Shown one piece after another: positions 1 through 11,387 of a DNA stretch of 64,000 bases. The notes below the pieces were generated by a model. It worked only from the letters and a program-made list of their open reading frames with translations, did not search any database and was not told where the DNA came from. How positions within the stretch are numbered: the stretch's first letter is position 1; each line of letters starts with the position of its first letter. Position numbers and translations under genes: made by a program. The stretch is from Mytilinidion resinicola (Eukaryota; Ascomycota; Dothideomycetes; Mytilinidiales; Mytilinidiaceae): NCBI RefSeq assembly GCF_010093595.1, contig NW_022985452.1, positions 310,001-374,000 of the forward strand, given 5' to 3'.

Positions 1-882
1 ATGTGTATCTGGCGGATGGTAGTGAGGTTGAGATGCCGATTAGATGAAAGCACTCAGTCGCGGTATCACTTCATTTACACATTGGAAGATTGTAAATGGG
101 CGCTTCAGGAAATTTCGATCGATTCATGGGAGTACCGCTTATAGGTTCACAACTACCCTAGGTATTCAATGGGCGCACATTATCCGCCTGAAGATTTAAT
201 AAAGTCGTTCTAGTATTATATAGATAAGGAGCTTTATAATGTTGACGTGTGCGAAGAGGAACCTAAATGAGTTGAATTGATGATTATATAGCAGGAGGAA
301 CAGAGCCTATATATATCTCTTAAGGGAGGAGGCTGGACAGTTCAAGGGGGCCGGTAATTGTGCTAGCGCTGAGCCCAACCACCCGATTCTCAACACATAA
401 CAGGTATTTTCTAAGCGCTAGTCTGGTCTAGGTCTCTTAAGTGGATACTAGTCCTACAAATTATGCATACTAGCTGTTAGCTCTCTTAATTATTTAGTTG
501 ATCTTTAGGGAATATTAAATAGATCAGTAGCTTTATATAGTACTAAGAAGGACATAAAACCTTGCCGGCTATAGCTGACATGCGCTTTTGCAGAAGTTGA
601 AAGCGTTGAAAACGTTGAGTCAGGACCAGAACCCGACGGAGCCCACACCATACCGCTTGAGAATTCCACTAGTATAGAGCTAGATGCCTTAGAACTAATT
701 CCAGGCTAGCTACCATGGCTATCAGAGAGAGTTTAGGAGAGTGTTTCAAACGGATGGAAATAGCATTCGTTGGTACATGTTCCGTGTTGGGTTTAGCGTT
801 CCATCTTTAGGCAGCCGCGCAGATCTCTACCTGCACTTCACCCTCCAGCGAAGCTCAGCCTTTTTCACTACCATAATCCTCG
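1..882. other. gene-free left edge of window
   Basis: No convincing coding frame is seen on either strand. The stretch is rather AT-rich with many TA dinucleotides, as expected for old decayed sequence in a fungus with RIP, but no recognisable element remains. The last part must hold the promoter and 5' leader of the HET gene that follows. Confidence 0.4.
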
Positions 883-2691
883 ATGTCAACTACATACACC
901 CATACGCTGTTAGCTCCCCATGAGATCAGACTTTTGAAAGCCTCAAAAGCTGACGGCCTCCTGTCTATTAAGCTGAAGAAGACCAGTTTCGACGATGCGC
1001 CAGGCTATATCACCATCTCTTACTGTTGGGAAGGACAAACTCCGGACCATGCGATAATATGCAACGGCCAAAGCTTCAGTGTTACTCAAAATGTTGCAGC
1101 AATATTGCATTACGTTGCCAAATTCCTTCCTTCTCGGCACGTATGGATTGATGCAGTTTGTATCAATCAGGCTGATGTACCAGAGAAAAATGTGCAAGTC
1201 CAACGGATGGGCCAGATCTACGAAAGAGCTATGTCTACGGTAGCATGGGTTGGTAGGGAAGATGAAGACATCTCCGCCATGATGCTAGATTTGCCAAATA
1301 TGCTGCAAAAAGCTCGAGAATTTGTTGGCAATCCAGCGAGCAAAGTGGTGACATCTGGATTTCCCGTCAGCCGTCCTCCCGGATGGTTAGGGCTGTACAA
1401 GCTGTTCCTACGGCCTTGGTTCCGTCGGCTATGGGTCGTCCAGGAAGCTGTTCTCTCAAGGGCAGTGTTACTTGTGTGCGGCGAAAGTGTGGTCAATGCA
1501 GACTCCTTGCTGCCTTTGATCGACGAACAAGGCCTATACACGTCGCAGGTCTTGGTCCAGATGAACCGCCCGTTGATGCCGCCAAAAGACCTTTGGAAAG
1601 GCCTAGGCTGTTTTCGACTAGTATGCACCTTGCGAAAACCACGACTAGAGGGCACATTTGTCCCCCAGGGCTTACCGGAGCTGACATCAATGACGGAAGA
1701 TTTTCTAGCCTTTGACCCCCGTGATAGGGTATACAGTCTGCTTGGAATCACCAATTCTTTCTGGCGAGACCTGGTATCCGTGTCATATCAGATCCCGACT
1801 GAAACACTGTATATCGATCTTGCAACGCTTTGGCTTGCGAACCGACCCCATCTTCTCACCCTTAACCAAGCGTCTTCTCGACCACCAATGCCCGACCTGC
1901 CAACCTGGTGTCCAAATTTCAATGAGGTGCCAGTTCCAGTCAGACTCGGAATAGTCTATAAAACAGCAGGCTACTCAGCTGGTGTACCCGAACGAAGAGA
2001 CGATTGGATCCACTGGCAATGGTCTCAGTTGCAGGATGAAGAGCACTACACTAGTAGCAGCTCGTTAGCCCCAGAACCACGGATCGTCAGCACTAGATTG
2101 CCAGTAAAAGGTTTTCTGATTGGATATGCTGAAAGCGTTGTACCCCCTGGGTGGCTTGTAAGCTATGACAATAATCCAGACCGAAAGATGATAGCGGCGT
2201 CCTTGAAGTGGGAAAAGGAGTGCCTCAGAATATCTCAATCGGTGTACAACCAACTTAACTCCATACCGATTGGTCATGCACGTACCTTGGTTGCGAATAA
2301 AACTCTAGCGTCACCTCCACACCGAAGGTATACGGGTGATATCGTAGGAGGTTATGAAGAAACGATTGAGAGATTCAGTAATCAAGACTTAGAGGATAAC
2401 GATCTGTCGGAAACGATATTGGAGTATATGCCAAGCCTCCAAATTGCGTGCCTCGGGCGTGCGTTCTTTTCGACGTCAAGCGGGAGCGTTGGAATAGGAC
2501 CCGGTGACTTAAAAGTTGGGGATATGATCTGTATTTTCGATGGCGGCGTTACACCGTTCATCATTCGTCCTAAGAGCGACGATCCGAATCTGTATGAATT
2601 TTTTGGAGAAGCATACGTAGATGGTATCATGTACGGCGAAGCACTGGAAACTGAGGAAGCAAAAAACGTAACCACATTTACTTTGGTTTGA
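883..2691 (+). CDS. HET-domain (heterokaryon incompatibility) protein
   Basis: A single uninterrupted exon of 602 residues. The N-terminal part carries the classic HET domain: the block ITISYCWEG near residue 46, then HVWIDAVCINQ near residue 85, then QVQRMGQIYERA and VAWVGRE. The W-R-R-LWVVQE block near residue 185 is also typical. HET domains trigger cell death when genetically different hyphae fuse, and usually act with a partner allele or NLR protein; the C-terminal half has no domain I recognise. The first ATG of the open frame fits the usual short lead before the HET domain. A RIP-damaged copy of codons about 334-462 lies 1.9 kb downstream at 3808-4188, so this gene belongs to a family that has been duplicated. 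The domain assignment is secure; the allorecognition role is inferred from the family. Confidence 0.93.
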   Translation: MSTTYTHTLLAPHEIRLLKASKADGLLSIKLKKTSFDDAPGYITISYCWEGQTPDHAIICNGQSFSVTQNVAAILHYVAKFLPSRHVWIDAVCINQADVPEKNVQVQRMGQIYERAMSTVAWVGREDEDISAMMLDLPNMLQKAREFVGNPASKVVTSGFPVSRPPGWLGLYKLFLRPWFRRLWVVQEAVLSRAVLLVCGESVVNADSLLPLIDEQGLYTSQVLVQMNRPLMPPKDLWKGLGCFRLVCTLRKPRLEGTFVPQGLPELTSMTEDFLAFDPRDRVYSLLGITNSFWRDLVSVSYQIPTETLYIDLATLWLANRPHLLTLNQASSRPPMPDLPTWCPNFNEVPVPVRLGIVYKTAGYSAGVPERRDDWIHWQWSQLQDEEHYTSSSSLAPEPRIVSTRLPVKGFLIGYAESVVPPGWLVSYDNNPDRKMIAASLKWEKECLRISQSVYNQLNSIPIGHARTLVANKTLASPPHRRYTGDIVGGYEETIERFSNQDLEDNDLSETILEYMPSLQIACLGRAFFSTSSGSVGIGPGDLKVGDMICIFDGGVTPFIIRPKSDDPNLYEFFGEAYVDGIMYGEALETEEAKNVTTFTLV

Positions 2692-3027
2692 GGCAAACTT
2701 TACACACTGCCACAACAGAACCCTATAGACAGCGATCGACAAATACCGAAGTCCCGGCATATCTCCCTCTCTTTTGCTTTAATATTTTCTACAATCAAAA
2801 GCTCAGATTCACTGCCTAAGTATAGTATGCACTATTATAACCATGATGCTTTCAGCGTGCCAGAAAATCAGCTACATTCCATCGCGTTCTAAGATACAAT
2901 CGCGGATACGCGATCTGTCTCCCGTCTCGTGCTTTCTCTAAATCCTCTCGACCGCCAGATTCATTAATTAAGAGAGTAGAAACACATCCATTCTTTCTAA
3001 ACTTTTTTGCAACGTGTAAGGCGTGGT

Positions 3028-3323
3028 TCAGCATCTGAAACCGACAGTATTAGCTCAACGAAGGTCTTATAAGAACAGATCCAAACTTACACCGCTCCCC
3101 CAGCAGCCGCGCCAGCCCCTCTAGCCATGGTCAATCTCCGCCTACGTTCCCAGTTCGCTTGCGAAACCTCCAGTCCGTAGTTTCGGAGATCCTCTTCGTA
3201 TGCTCTTTTCGCTCTCTTTGTCCGTGGGGGGTTGGTACGTGGGTTTGGGTGTTGCGCGTAGGCCACTTTGGCCGCCGGCATGCCTGCCGCGTCGTCATAA
3301 TTTAGCTGGGAGCTGAAGCACAT
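3028..3323 (-). CDS. small Cys-containing conserved-type protein, two exons
   Basis: Exon 1 starts at 3323 with MCFSSQLNYDD and is rich in Lys, Arg and Ala. It ends at a GTAAGT donor (intron 3035-3090); the acceptor TTTCAG is preceded by a GCTAATAC branch box. Splicing at this donor gives a product of about 79 residues ending in GGAVC, with cysteine at residue 2 and at the C-terminus. A second donor two bases upstream (GTGTAAG) would join exon 2 in another frame and extend the protein to 137 residues, ending at 2852. I judge the short form more likely. Cys2 could be a lipidation site, which is speculation. Function unknown. Confidence 0.55.
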
Positions 3324-3807
3324 GGTGACAGAGAGATTCTAGTTCGTGGTGGCAGGATCGAAGGTCGGTTGGAGAGTAGTCGGTTATTCCGAACGGCTTG
3401 ATGAATTGTTGGAGTTGCTTTTAGTGATATGCTCCAAAGGTAGAGCACGCGGGGAGCTGTCTTTATAGACATCGGCGCGTCGCAGTGAAAGCCCGGGGAA
3501 GCTTTGCAAGCCGTGATGGCTTGCAAGGCTGAGTTGAGCTACATCGTCACATCGTCGTTTGAGCGCTACAAAGAACCGCATTTGAAATGGCGGCGAACTT
3601 TGGAGCCAAAAGAAGAAGGGACATTGAAGACGAACTACACAGCGCCATGACGATATGGCGTACTAGGCGTTCTTGAGAAATTCTCCGTTTTCGGAGGGAA
3701 CGCGCCAGATGATCTGCAAAGCCAGAGTACTTCTAGCTGGGCACAGCCTCTCCCGAACTCCGGTGGTTGAAAGTTGAGTATGAAGAAGAGAAGCAAGATA
3801 GTAAATC
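3324..3807. promoter_or_regulatory. upstream region of the small protein gene
   Basis: No coding frame is supported. This stretch holds the promoter and leader of the minus-strand gene starting at 3323 and ends where the degraded HET fragment begins. Confidence 0.3.
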
Positions 3808-4188
3808 ACCAATGCCTAATCTGCCATCCTAGTGTCCAAATTTCAATAAGGTGCTAATTCTACTCGGCCTCGGAATAGTCTACAAAACAGCAGGCTACTT
3901 AGCTGGTGTACCCGAACAAAGAGATAATTAGATCTACTAGCAATGGCCTTAGCTACAGGATAAAGAGCACTATAAGCGGCTTGTTAGTCCTAGAACTATA
4001 GATTATTAGCACTAGATTACTAGCAAAAGGTTTTCCAATTAGATATGCTGAAAGCGGTGTGCCCCCTGGGTGGCTTGTAAGCTACAATAATATTCCAGAC
4101 CGAAAGATAATAGCAGCGTTCTTGAAGTGGGAAAAGGAGTGCCTCAGAATATCTTAATTGGTATACACCCAACTCAAGTCCATACGCT
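3808..4188 (+). pseudogene. RIP-degraded fragment of a HET-family gene
   Basis: This stretch aligns end to end, almost without gaps, with 1884-2266 of the HET gene at 883-2691. Most differences are C-to-T or G-to-A in the fragment, many in CpA/TpG context: for example CCTGG becomes CCTAG, GATCCACTGG becomes GATCTACTAG, and TGG codons become TAG. Several stops result, so it encodes nothing. There is no trace of the 5' half of the gene. This is the signature of repeat-induced point mutation acting on a partial duplicate. The donor could be this HET gene or a lost relative. Confidence 0.9.
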
Positions 4189-4210
4189 TCTAGCAGATAT
4201 ACCAACATGT

Positions 4211-6708
4211 TCAGCTTTTGACACCATATACATTACCCTGCCTTATCTTCTTAAGGGTTGGTGCTTTTCCATCCTCACCAAAAAGTAACTGTAGCTTCTC
4301 TTGATCTACAGTTACACCGGGATTTTCGCGAATCGTTAGCTGTGTCTTCAGCGTACCATGTGTAGCGATCCCAGCCGAAGTATTCCTCAAAACATCAGCT
4401 GGCGCAGGCGAACTCTGACTCAAGACTAGCAAGTCCGTGAGCGTTGACCACGAATCGCTTACGCGGCGTCGGAAAAGCGTATAGGAAATATGGACCAGAA
4501 CCACGAGCACGTATACCGAAAGCACGGTAAATGCAAGATAGTAGGCCGTGCTCGTAGCCTTCATCCCGTATCCTTCGACCGTTGCCGACCACACATATTT
4601 TTGCCCGGATTGTCGGAGCGCTGGGATGGGATCGAGTTCCAGGCCGCTATGGAGAATCTTCTTGTAGATCGCATCCGAGCTCTTGCTATTCCACGTTCAC
4701 CAACAATGTGTATTATTGGCACTTAGGTTTGGATCAGCGTGGTAGCATACAAGATCGGTGTTGAGTGCGTCGATGTGATTCTCGACGTAGCCTATGCGAG
4801 ACATGCCGTCGACGACGAAACTCGCTACAATCGAACCAACTGCGATGAACAAGTCTTGCTTGTCTAATGCGGGATAATTGCCCTCGCGAAGACCTCTTGT
4901 AGCGTAGAAGCTAGGGTTGTCCATCCAGAAAGATTGGGGTCCAGAGCCGGCGTTAGGGACTGGAGCCACTCCAGTGTAAGGCCTGCTTGCTTCTATCCTT
5001 TGGTTTTGTGGAAAGCAGGCTGACCTGGGGAATTTGACTGTCAATTCCCCATAAGTCTAGCGGAGACTGATCATCTAGGATTCCTTGCTGCACGACGTCA
5101 TTCTGTTGCTTGAAACAAAGTCCGCTTCCAACATTTGTACCTTGTACCCAATCTGCTTGCACAGAGCACGTGATCGGAGTCTTTTGGGTGGCTATGTTCG
5201 GATTTTGTATCACCAAGAAAGCACTTGCATACTTATCGCTTGGAGAACTGTAGCTGGTATTTGAGAAGCCACTGGGAACTGGTACCCATTGAGTGGAAGT
5301 CCTATTAGGGGTCTGAGGACTCTGCAGAAGATGTACAGGTATGAAGTATCTGAGATCTCTGCGGCCTGTAAAGTCTGGGATTACTGGGAACTGTCCTTTG
5401 GTTAGAAAAATACCTTTCGGTCGGAGTAGAATAGAAAGGGTTATTTTCTGCTCACCGGAAGCCGTATTTCTTCGCTCCAGCTTCCAACGTAAGTACTATT
5501 GTCCATGTAATTTACAGCGTCAAAACACTGTATCCGTACCACAGGATGCGGGCTCCTCACGCTCCCCTTGGTTCCATTGTACTCACGATATCTCAGAGTG
5601 TGCAAAGGGCGCCCTAGAGCAGTTTCGAGAGAGTTAAAAAGACCGGTGCACCAAGGGAATTGACTCACGTAACGCGAGATTACCCCGATTCTAAGATTAC
5701 TTGCGACAGCTGTGACTCGCACCGTATCGCTCCATATATTGAAGTTCGAAACTCCCCATGTTAATGAAATCACTTGTTTCACTTTGCTGTCAGTGTAAGA
5801 AATGTCAGGATCGTCGTAATAGGCCCTTTGACGAAGCGCAGTCGACAAGTATTGCTGGCCGGCCCAGATGCAAGATGCTGATGGCGGGCCACGATCAGAT
5901 AATAAAGTGGAGTTGTTGGCATAGTCGGTGCATTTTGAAATGCCAGTATAGTTCTGGTCTAATATCGCAGGCTGTAGGTCTCCATTGAACCAGAACGAGA
6001 CGCTTCTAGCGGGCCAGGATGTGTAGTAAGCGGGTATTAACAGGAGGGCGGTTGAAGGTCCAGCAAGAATGGCAATAAGAGAGTAAACTGTAATCAGGCT
6101 AATGAAAAGAATTCGGGTCCTGCGTTTTTGGAAACCCCAGCAACCTGCGCGAAAGTCGTGCGATAGAAGATAGGTGATATCTGCAAAGCGGCTTTTCGCT
6201 GTGACGAGTCCAAGCGGGATACCCTCATTATCGTCAAATAGCAATTTGTCTCTAACTGTGTCCATGATGACCACACCCAACGAGGCAATAATGAGCAGTT
6301 CCTGCAATACAATTAGTATATGATAAAATCAAAGACACGGTGACGCACTAGGAGCTTCGCCGCTACCTGCAAACTGAGGCGATCAATGGCCTGAGCTGTG
6401 TCGTTATAAAGGCTTTGCAAGACATTGCCAATGAAAAGACCATGGAAATTGAAGTATGCTAGCGCGATCGTTGCTAGTAATGGAATGATATGGATACCGC
6501 AATGCCACAGAGCGTAACCCCAGGTACTGGAAACGACAGGCTTTTCTGCTTCCTTCTCTGCACCGTGAAATACAGTCCGGACGAAACATTTCAGCCAGAC
6601 AAACAATCGTTTGCACTTCGCGTAGAAGGCTGTCCAGAATCGTTTTGCTAAGGCTCTCGTCGTAGTCCCAAAATTCGCGATCCTTCCGAGGGGATTGCTG
6701 GTGGCCAT
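4211..6708 (-). pseudogene. large fungal polytopic membrane protein, apparently disrupted
   Basis: Exon 1 runs from 6708 to the GTGCGT donor near 6350; exon 2 from TTGCAG near 6296 to a GTGAGC donor near 5453; exon 3 follows. Exon 1-2 encode a hydrophobic N-terminal half with several membrane segments (WHCGIHIIPLLATIALAYF; ELLIIASLGVVIMD), a conserved-looking LLSHDFRAG stretch and many N-glycosylation sites. The C-terminus has another membrane segment and LTDLLVLSQSSPAP plus NTSAGI, as in a widespread uncharacterised Pezizomycotina family. Two lesions break the frame: a shift at the CCCC run 5047-5050 (one base fewer gives a continuous frame) and an in-frame TGA at 4697-4699, after which the same frame stays open to 4211. 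It is therefore probably a recent pseudogene, unless the homopolymer is a sequencing error. Function of the family unknown. Confidence 0.6.
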
Positions 6709-9188
6709 CGCTCAAACGATGAGGGGATTGATGCGACAGCTAAACACAGCAATTTGAACGCGGGGCATCATATATGGTGAATCATAGCCCGGAAGCCCCT
6801 GAGGCTGAAGATCGCACAAGGCTATGATCTGCTTTTTTCAGCTTGGGGGGGCTGAGAGGCTCAAATAGGTGGTACCGGCCTGCGGGATGATAGTGGCGTG
6901 CACCAAGGCTGGAAAGGGCACAAGGCCACGATCCTCTCTCGACACACGGGGGCTCATCATCTGTAGAACTATATGTTGAACTCGGTTCTGCATTGGATGG
7001 ATTGAGATGTGAATGGCATGGAGAGTTCCCCGAGGTGACTGCTCTGAGTGGAGGGAAAAACGGATGGGAGCGAAAACTGCAACTCTAGCCGATCTCGGCC
7101 CGCCTCGAATTCTGCAACACAAATCGACCCCTTTGGGGCTTTTCGCTCTTAACCGCGCCTGGAAGGATGGAGCCTGTGGTCGAAAGTCCGACTCTATCCC
7201 TTCTCACGGTGTCTTTCGTCCTCCGTCATCGATAAAGAATGCGCCTAGTAAGGGCCTAGTGCTTAGACAGATGATTAGCTGCGCGCTTGATTAAGTAAGA
7301 ATCGAAGACGCCACCGTGGGAGGGGATAGGCATGTATCAATCTCGAGAGCACTTGGCTATATACAGGCTCTCCGGCGCGCCGCTCATGGGGATGTATCTT
7401 TGTCGATTGAACTTGCTCTGTAGACTGCGCCCAACACAACCTGGATCCAATTCACTGGACCAGCGTGTCTCACAGTCATGAATCACGTGTAAACCACGAT
7501 TTCACATGATGCTAAGGCGCGCTCCTGAATTCATTTCTTCCCTGAGTACTTGAGGAAGCTTCGTGCTCCCTTCAACGTCTTCCTCCACAACCTCCTTCCT
7601 ATTTTTCCATCGACACCGTAATACGTCCACCGACTAGTGTTTTCAGTCTGTCTTGTCGCCAGACTAAGTGTCCCTTCGGGGCTTGTTTTCCATCACGATG
7701 TTGTTGTTTCCAGGATCAGTTCGAGGTGTAGGTAAGTCTGGTGGGTATACGGATATCCAGGCCCACAGACGGATGGGGCGCCCGTCGCCTGCGCAAGAGG
7801 GGGCATCGATTTTCTGGCTTTACGCTGGAGATCGAAGTCTTCTTTGAGTTTGGACTCTTGGTCTGATTCCACCGAATCTCGCTGAAAGCTTTCTTGTATC
7901 ATCACCAGCTTTTTGATCATGTCTGTTTTTTTTGTGAAAGGTTTTTGAGGATAGTTATCATCATTTGCTGTGGATGCTTTGCAGCTACTCAGGTCGTCGC
8001 CACTCTCCTTTATTGCGTTCATGTTCTTGCACAGACATGGGGTGGGAATGAAAAATCTTCAACACGAAACCCTCATGAGCGGGATCGAGATCATGGGAAG
8101 TCCATCAAGCCCTGAGATTGCGGAAGGCCAGAAACATATGGATGTCGAAGAGCTTATGGGGCCGAAAATTGGAGTCTGGCTGAGGTCTTTCAAACTCCGC
8201 TTGACGCTCATCTTTCTCCTCCTCCGATGAAGTCTGCCGGCGCGAGATGATAGAGCCAAGGAGGTATAAAGATGCGTGATACTGACTGCTAGGACAAGGA
8301 AAAAATGACTACCGATTGAATCTCCAAATGGCGAGGATCGTCATCAATTTGAAGAGTGCACACCCTCTCTCCACTCCATAGCATACAACTCCATAGCATA
8401 CAACTCCATGGCGTTTTGAACATCCAACTACCCGAGCAACACCATCATGGGTAATGCTGCGCGATTTTAAAACCCCCTCCAGATCCACTGTCGGCCTGTG
8501 TGCAAACTTTTGCTCCAAGCTCCGCACCATATATGACTAGGTCATCTGTTTTCAATCCCCTCGGAGCGCCCTTCCCTTCCTCTCTGAAGAGAAAGAAAAC
8601 CCCAGCGAGCCAGCAAGCAGAAGGTTTTATACCCCTTCCGCACGTGCCCCACTCTCATCTCACGTGCCCATCTCATGCCATCCCTTCCCTTCCCATCGCA
8701 ACCCCCGAAAAAGCAGAAGAAAACCCAACTACCCCAATTCGAACCAGGGAGCCAAACACCGCCCTCTAGGAGGAGAGAGTACCCACCGTATTTCGGAGAC
8801 ACCGAATCGACTGCTCAATCACCCGCCCCACTGGCTTGACTTGGTATTGGTGCGTACTGGGGGATTTCCCGACGGCAAACTTCGACTCGTGGATTACTAA
8901 GAGGGTATTTAAAAAATTGGCGGAATATCGACCCAGGCCTGGGAGTTGTGCCTGGAAGTAGTATAACGGTAGTTGTAGAGTAATCGTTCAAAACGGACTG
9001 CCCTGCGTTGCAAGAAGCTGATTGAATTACCATAATATATCTTGAACCTCCCAATTCTATCCCAACTTAACCCCATAGATCCATACCCGTATACCCGAAT
9101 GCTTACGTTAAATCCATACATTTGTAAACCTATAATCGTCATCCATTATTGTCCATTAAATCAATTCCATCTCTTCCATAACGTTCAT
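6709..9188. other. 2.5 kb without a supported gene
   Basis: Only short overlapping frames occur, none with a recognisable domain or convincing splice structure. The minus-strand frame 7693-8022 (109 codons, polar, Lys/Glu/Ser-rich) is the best candidate for a small lineage-specific gene, but I cannot support it. The stretch includes the likely promoter of the membrane gene (6709-7000) and the 3' flank of FEX (8900-9188). Confidence 0.4.
8373..8411. repeat. 15 bp direct repeat, about 2.5 copies
   Basis: The unit ACTCCATAGCATACA occurs twice in direct tandem and is followed by a partial copy, ACTCCATGG. It is a small minisatellite in intergenic DNA. Confidence 0.8.
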
Positions 9189-11054
9189 TCACGTCACACA
9201 CGCCGTCGAGCTCCACCCTACCGTCCATCTCACACTACCCATGATGACAACAAGAACGCCAAGCCCGCCCAACACGCTCGCGCTTCCGTAGAAGTAAGCG
9301 TGTTTTCTCCTCAGCCCATTCAACTCAGCAACCCAGGTGCTCACAGTGGTAAGACAACCACAAAAGCCATCCATGAGGCCTTGGAAGATTTGACATCCGA
9401 CTCGACCACCACCCACGGCCGATCCCTCGAGACGGACATGTTGGAGGTCGTACGCCATGCCGAGTACTGCGGTGCCAAAGATATTGACAGTGAAAGTGCC
9501 CAGCGGGAAAGATGGGGAGATGCCGTTGAGCTTCAAGCTCGCGTAGAACCGCAATAAGCATCCCAACGGCGCGAATACCAGGGCGAAGATTGCCTGGCCG
9601 CGCCACGTTTCGTTGGTCCAGCTTCCTTTACTGTTCGGCCCCGATGGCCGGTCTGGTGGCCAAATAGCCATGAAGACTGCCCCTAACCATGCACCCCAGG
9701 CAATAACGACAACGGCGCGGTCTAGAACTTTTCGAAGGAGTGCGAAGGGAAAGGTAGGGGTGAAAGGGTCCAGAAAGATGGCTATGTGAGCCCCAACCTT
9801 GAGAGCCGACATGCAGAGGGCGACGGTGATGATGATAACGGCTAATAACGCCATAAAGCTGTATCCGCCGTTTCGAGGAACGGTTGAGGATGGTTGGATT
9901 GGGCCTGCGCCAGTATATGGGTGATTGATGGGCGTGCGAAGGTCGTTTGATAGCGCGAAGAAGGCGTCTCTCATGAAAGACGAAAATGAAGTGAACGATC
10001 CGCACAATCCGGTGGTAAGGCCGATATAGAGTGGTATGGTCTTCTTGACTTTTGAATGAGCTGCTTTGGCTGCTTCTCGATCGGAGCCGGATTCGAGGTC
10101 GCTCGAGCTCTTCCCGCTTCCGCTGCCATCGTGCTGTTCATGGCGGAATAGGCGACGATCTTCAGATAGAAAGCCCATGAGAAGAGATCCAGCAAAATTG
10201 GCCCATAGAATACCCATGACTTCTGGAGCTCCAGGATAGAAAGTCAGCCATTGGAGTCCCAGACGCGCCAGCGTGCCTAGTATCGAGAACAGGATGAGGT
10301 ATGATACAGTGTACAACTCTGTGGCAAAAAGTGAAGCCTTTCCCTTGTGAGGCGACTTTCGTAGTCCATTTGTGAGATTGGATGAGGAAGTGCCTGGAAC
10401 CTGTTCCTTGGAAATAGCAGTCGAGGATCGATGATCCCGTATAGGCGGCGGTTCAGCATCGCCGAGACTGTGACCTCGTCCAAAGTGATCGAAATCGAAT
10501 GCTGCGGCATCCTGAGTGTGTATCGGGCCCTGTTGCGTGCTCCCTCTTCTTGACCGCCGCCGATCCCTCGACTTTGATCTTTCACCCTCAAGGGTATTAT
10601 GCCTGTATACTGGTCCCTCGTGTGGATTTTCCACAGGGGATGGCGCCGCAGCCTCGTCGAGGTTTTCATAGTTGTCCGGGATTGTATAGTCTTCGCCCTG
10701 CTCTCGTTGCTTCCTCGCAGTCTGTGAACGTGGTCGGTCCCCCGCAGTCTTCCGGCTGATGGTGCTTCCACCACTCCTGTGTTTCTCACGCCTTCTGTTC
10801 CTATCCTCTAAGCTCCGGTGTCGATACGAAGACGCCTCGGTCGGGTTCTGGTCCGGAGCAGGTCCGGATTCGGTGAGGTTGTCATAGTTCTGCGGTAATG
10901 CATATTCGCTGTAGTCGCTGGCCAGTTGCTCTCGCCCTGGCGGCCCCGAACGACGCGACCTAATTGACCGATCGGATCGAAGAGAGGAGCGCTGCTGGTT
11001 GTAGTGGCCTTCGCGCTGCGTTGGCAATGCTTCGTCGCTGTCGTTGTTGTCCAT
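9189..11054 (-). CDS. FEX1: fluoride export protein FEX (two CrcB/Fluc domains)
   Basis: A single exon of 621 residues. Residues 1 to about 235 are polar and low in complexity (many RRS, SRDRRR and YRH patches), so probably a disordered cytosolic tail, unusually long for FEX. The rest contains two homologous CrcB-type membrane domains. Domain 1 has the pore asparagine block NFAGSLLMG and GLTTGLCGSFTSFSSF. Domain 2 has NIFGTAVLG and GFCGCLTTVSTW, ending with LRRKHAYFYG. Fungal FEX proteins are plasma-membrane fluoride channels that protect cells from environmental fluoride; the two fused domains stand in for the bacterial Fluc dimer. It is transcribed divergently from the UPRT gene, whose start lies 333 bp away. 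Assignment is by motif and is secure. Confidence 0.95.
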   Translation of the reverse strand: MDNNDSDEALPTQREGHYNQQRSSLRSDRSIRSRRSGPPGREQLASDYSEYALPQNYDNLTESGPAPDQNPTEASSYRHRSLEDRNRRREKHRSGGSTISRKTAGDRPRSQTARKQREQGEDYTIPDNYENLDEAAAPSPVENPHEGPVYRHNTLEGERSKSRDRRRSRRGSTQQGPIHTQDAAAFDFDHFGRGHSLGDAEPPPIRDHRSSTAISKEQVPGTSSSNLTNGLRKSPHKGKASLFATELYTVSYLILFSILGTLARLGLQWLTFYPGAPEVMGILWANFAGSLLMGFLSEDRRLFRHEQHDGSGSGKSSSDLESGSDREAAKAAHSKVKKTIPLYIGLTTGLCGSFTSFSSFMRDAFFALSNDLRTPINHPYTGAGPIQPSSTVPRNGGYSFMALLAVIIITVALCMSALKVGAHIAIFLDPFTPTFPFALLRKVLDRAVVVIAWGAWLGAVFMAIWPPDRPSGPNSKGSWTNETWRGQAIFALVFAPLGCLLRFYASLKLNGISPSFPLGTFTVNIFGTAVLGMAYDLQHVRLEGSAVGGGRVGCQIFQGLMDGFCGCLTTVSTWVAELNGLRRKHAYFYGSASVLGGLGVLVVIMGSVRWTVGWSSTACVT

Positions 11055-11387
11055 GGCGTACCGGATGCTATTCGAATGGTGATGTTTCGCTCAGCATCCG
11101 CGCCTTGTTATATGGGAGGGGAGTCTTCCGGGGAGCTGCCCGAGAAAAGGGGCATTGTAGTACGTGTTTAGGTGCAGAATCTAACATGCAGAGAGGCGTG
11201 GACTGCATCATGGACACGACACGAGAACGGCCGTCCCGCGACAAAGAAGATCCGCGCAAGGGACCCATGCGTCGGCCAGTGCCGCCTCAGATATCTAGCT
11301 ACGGCACCACCACCTTCCTCTCTGCATTCTCTCTCCCACACACACCCGCTCAGCTTCAAAAATACCCTCCCGGACTCAATTCGCGCC

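Noticed and set aside
9042..9557. plus-strand frame overlapping the FEX 3' end
   Set aside because: Shadow of the FEX coding sequence without any domain.
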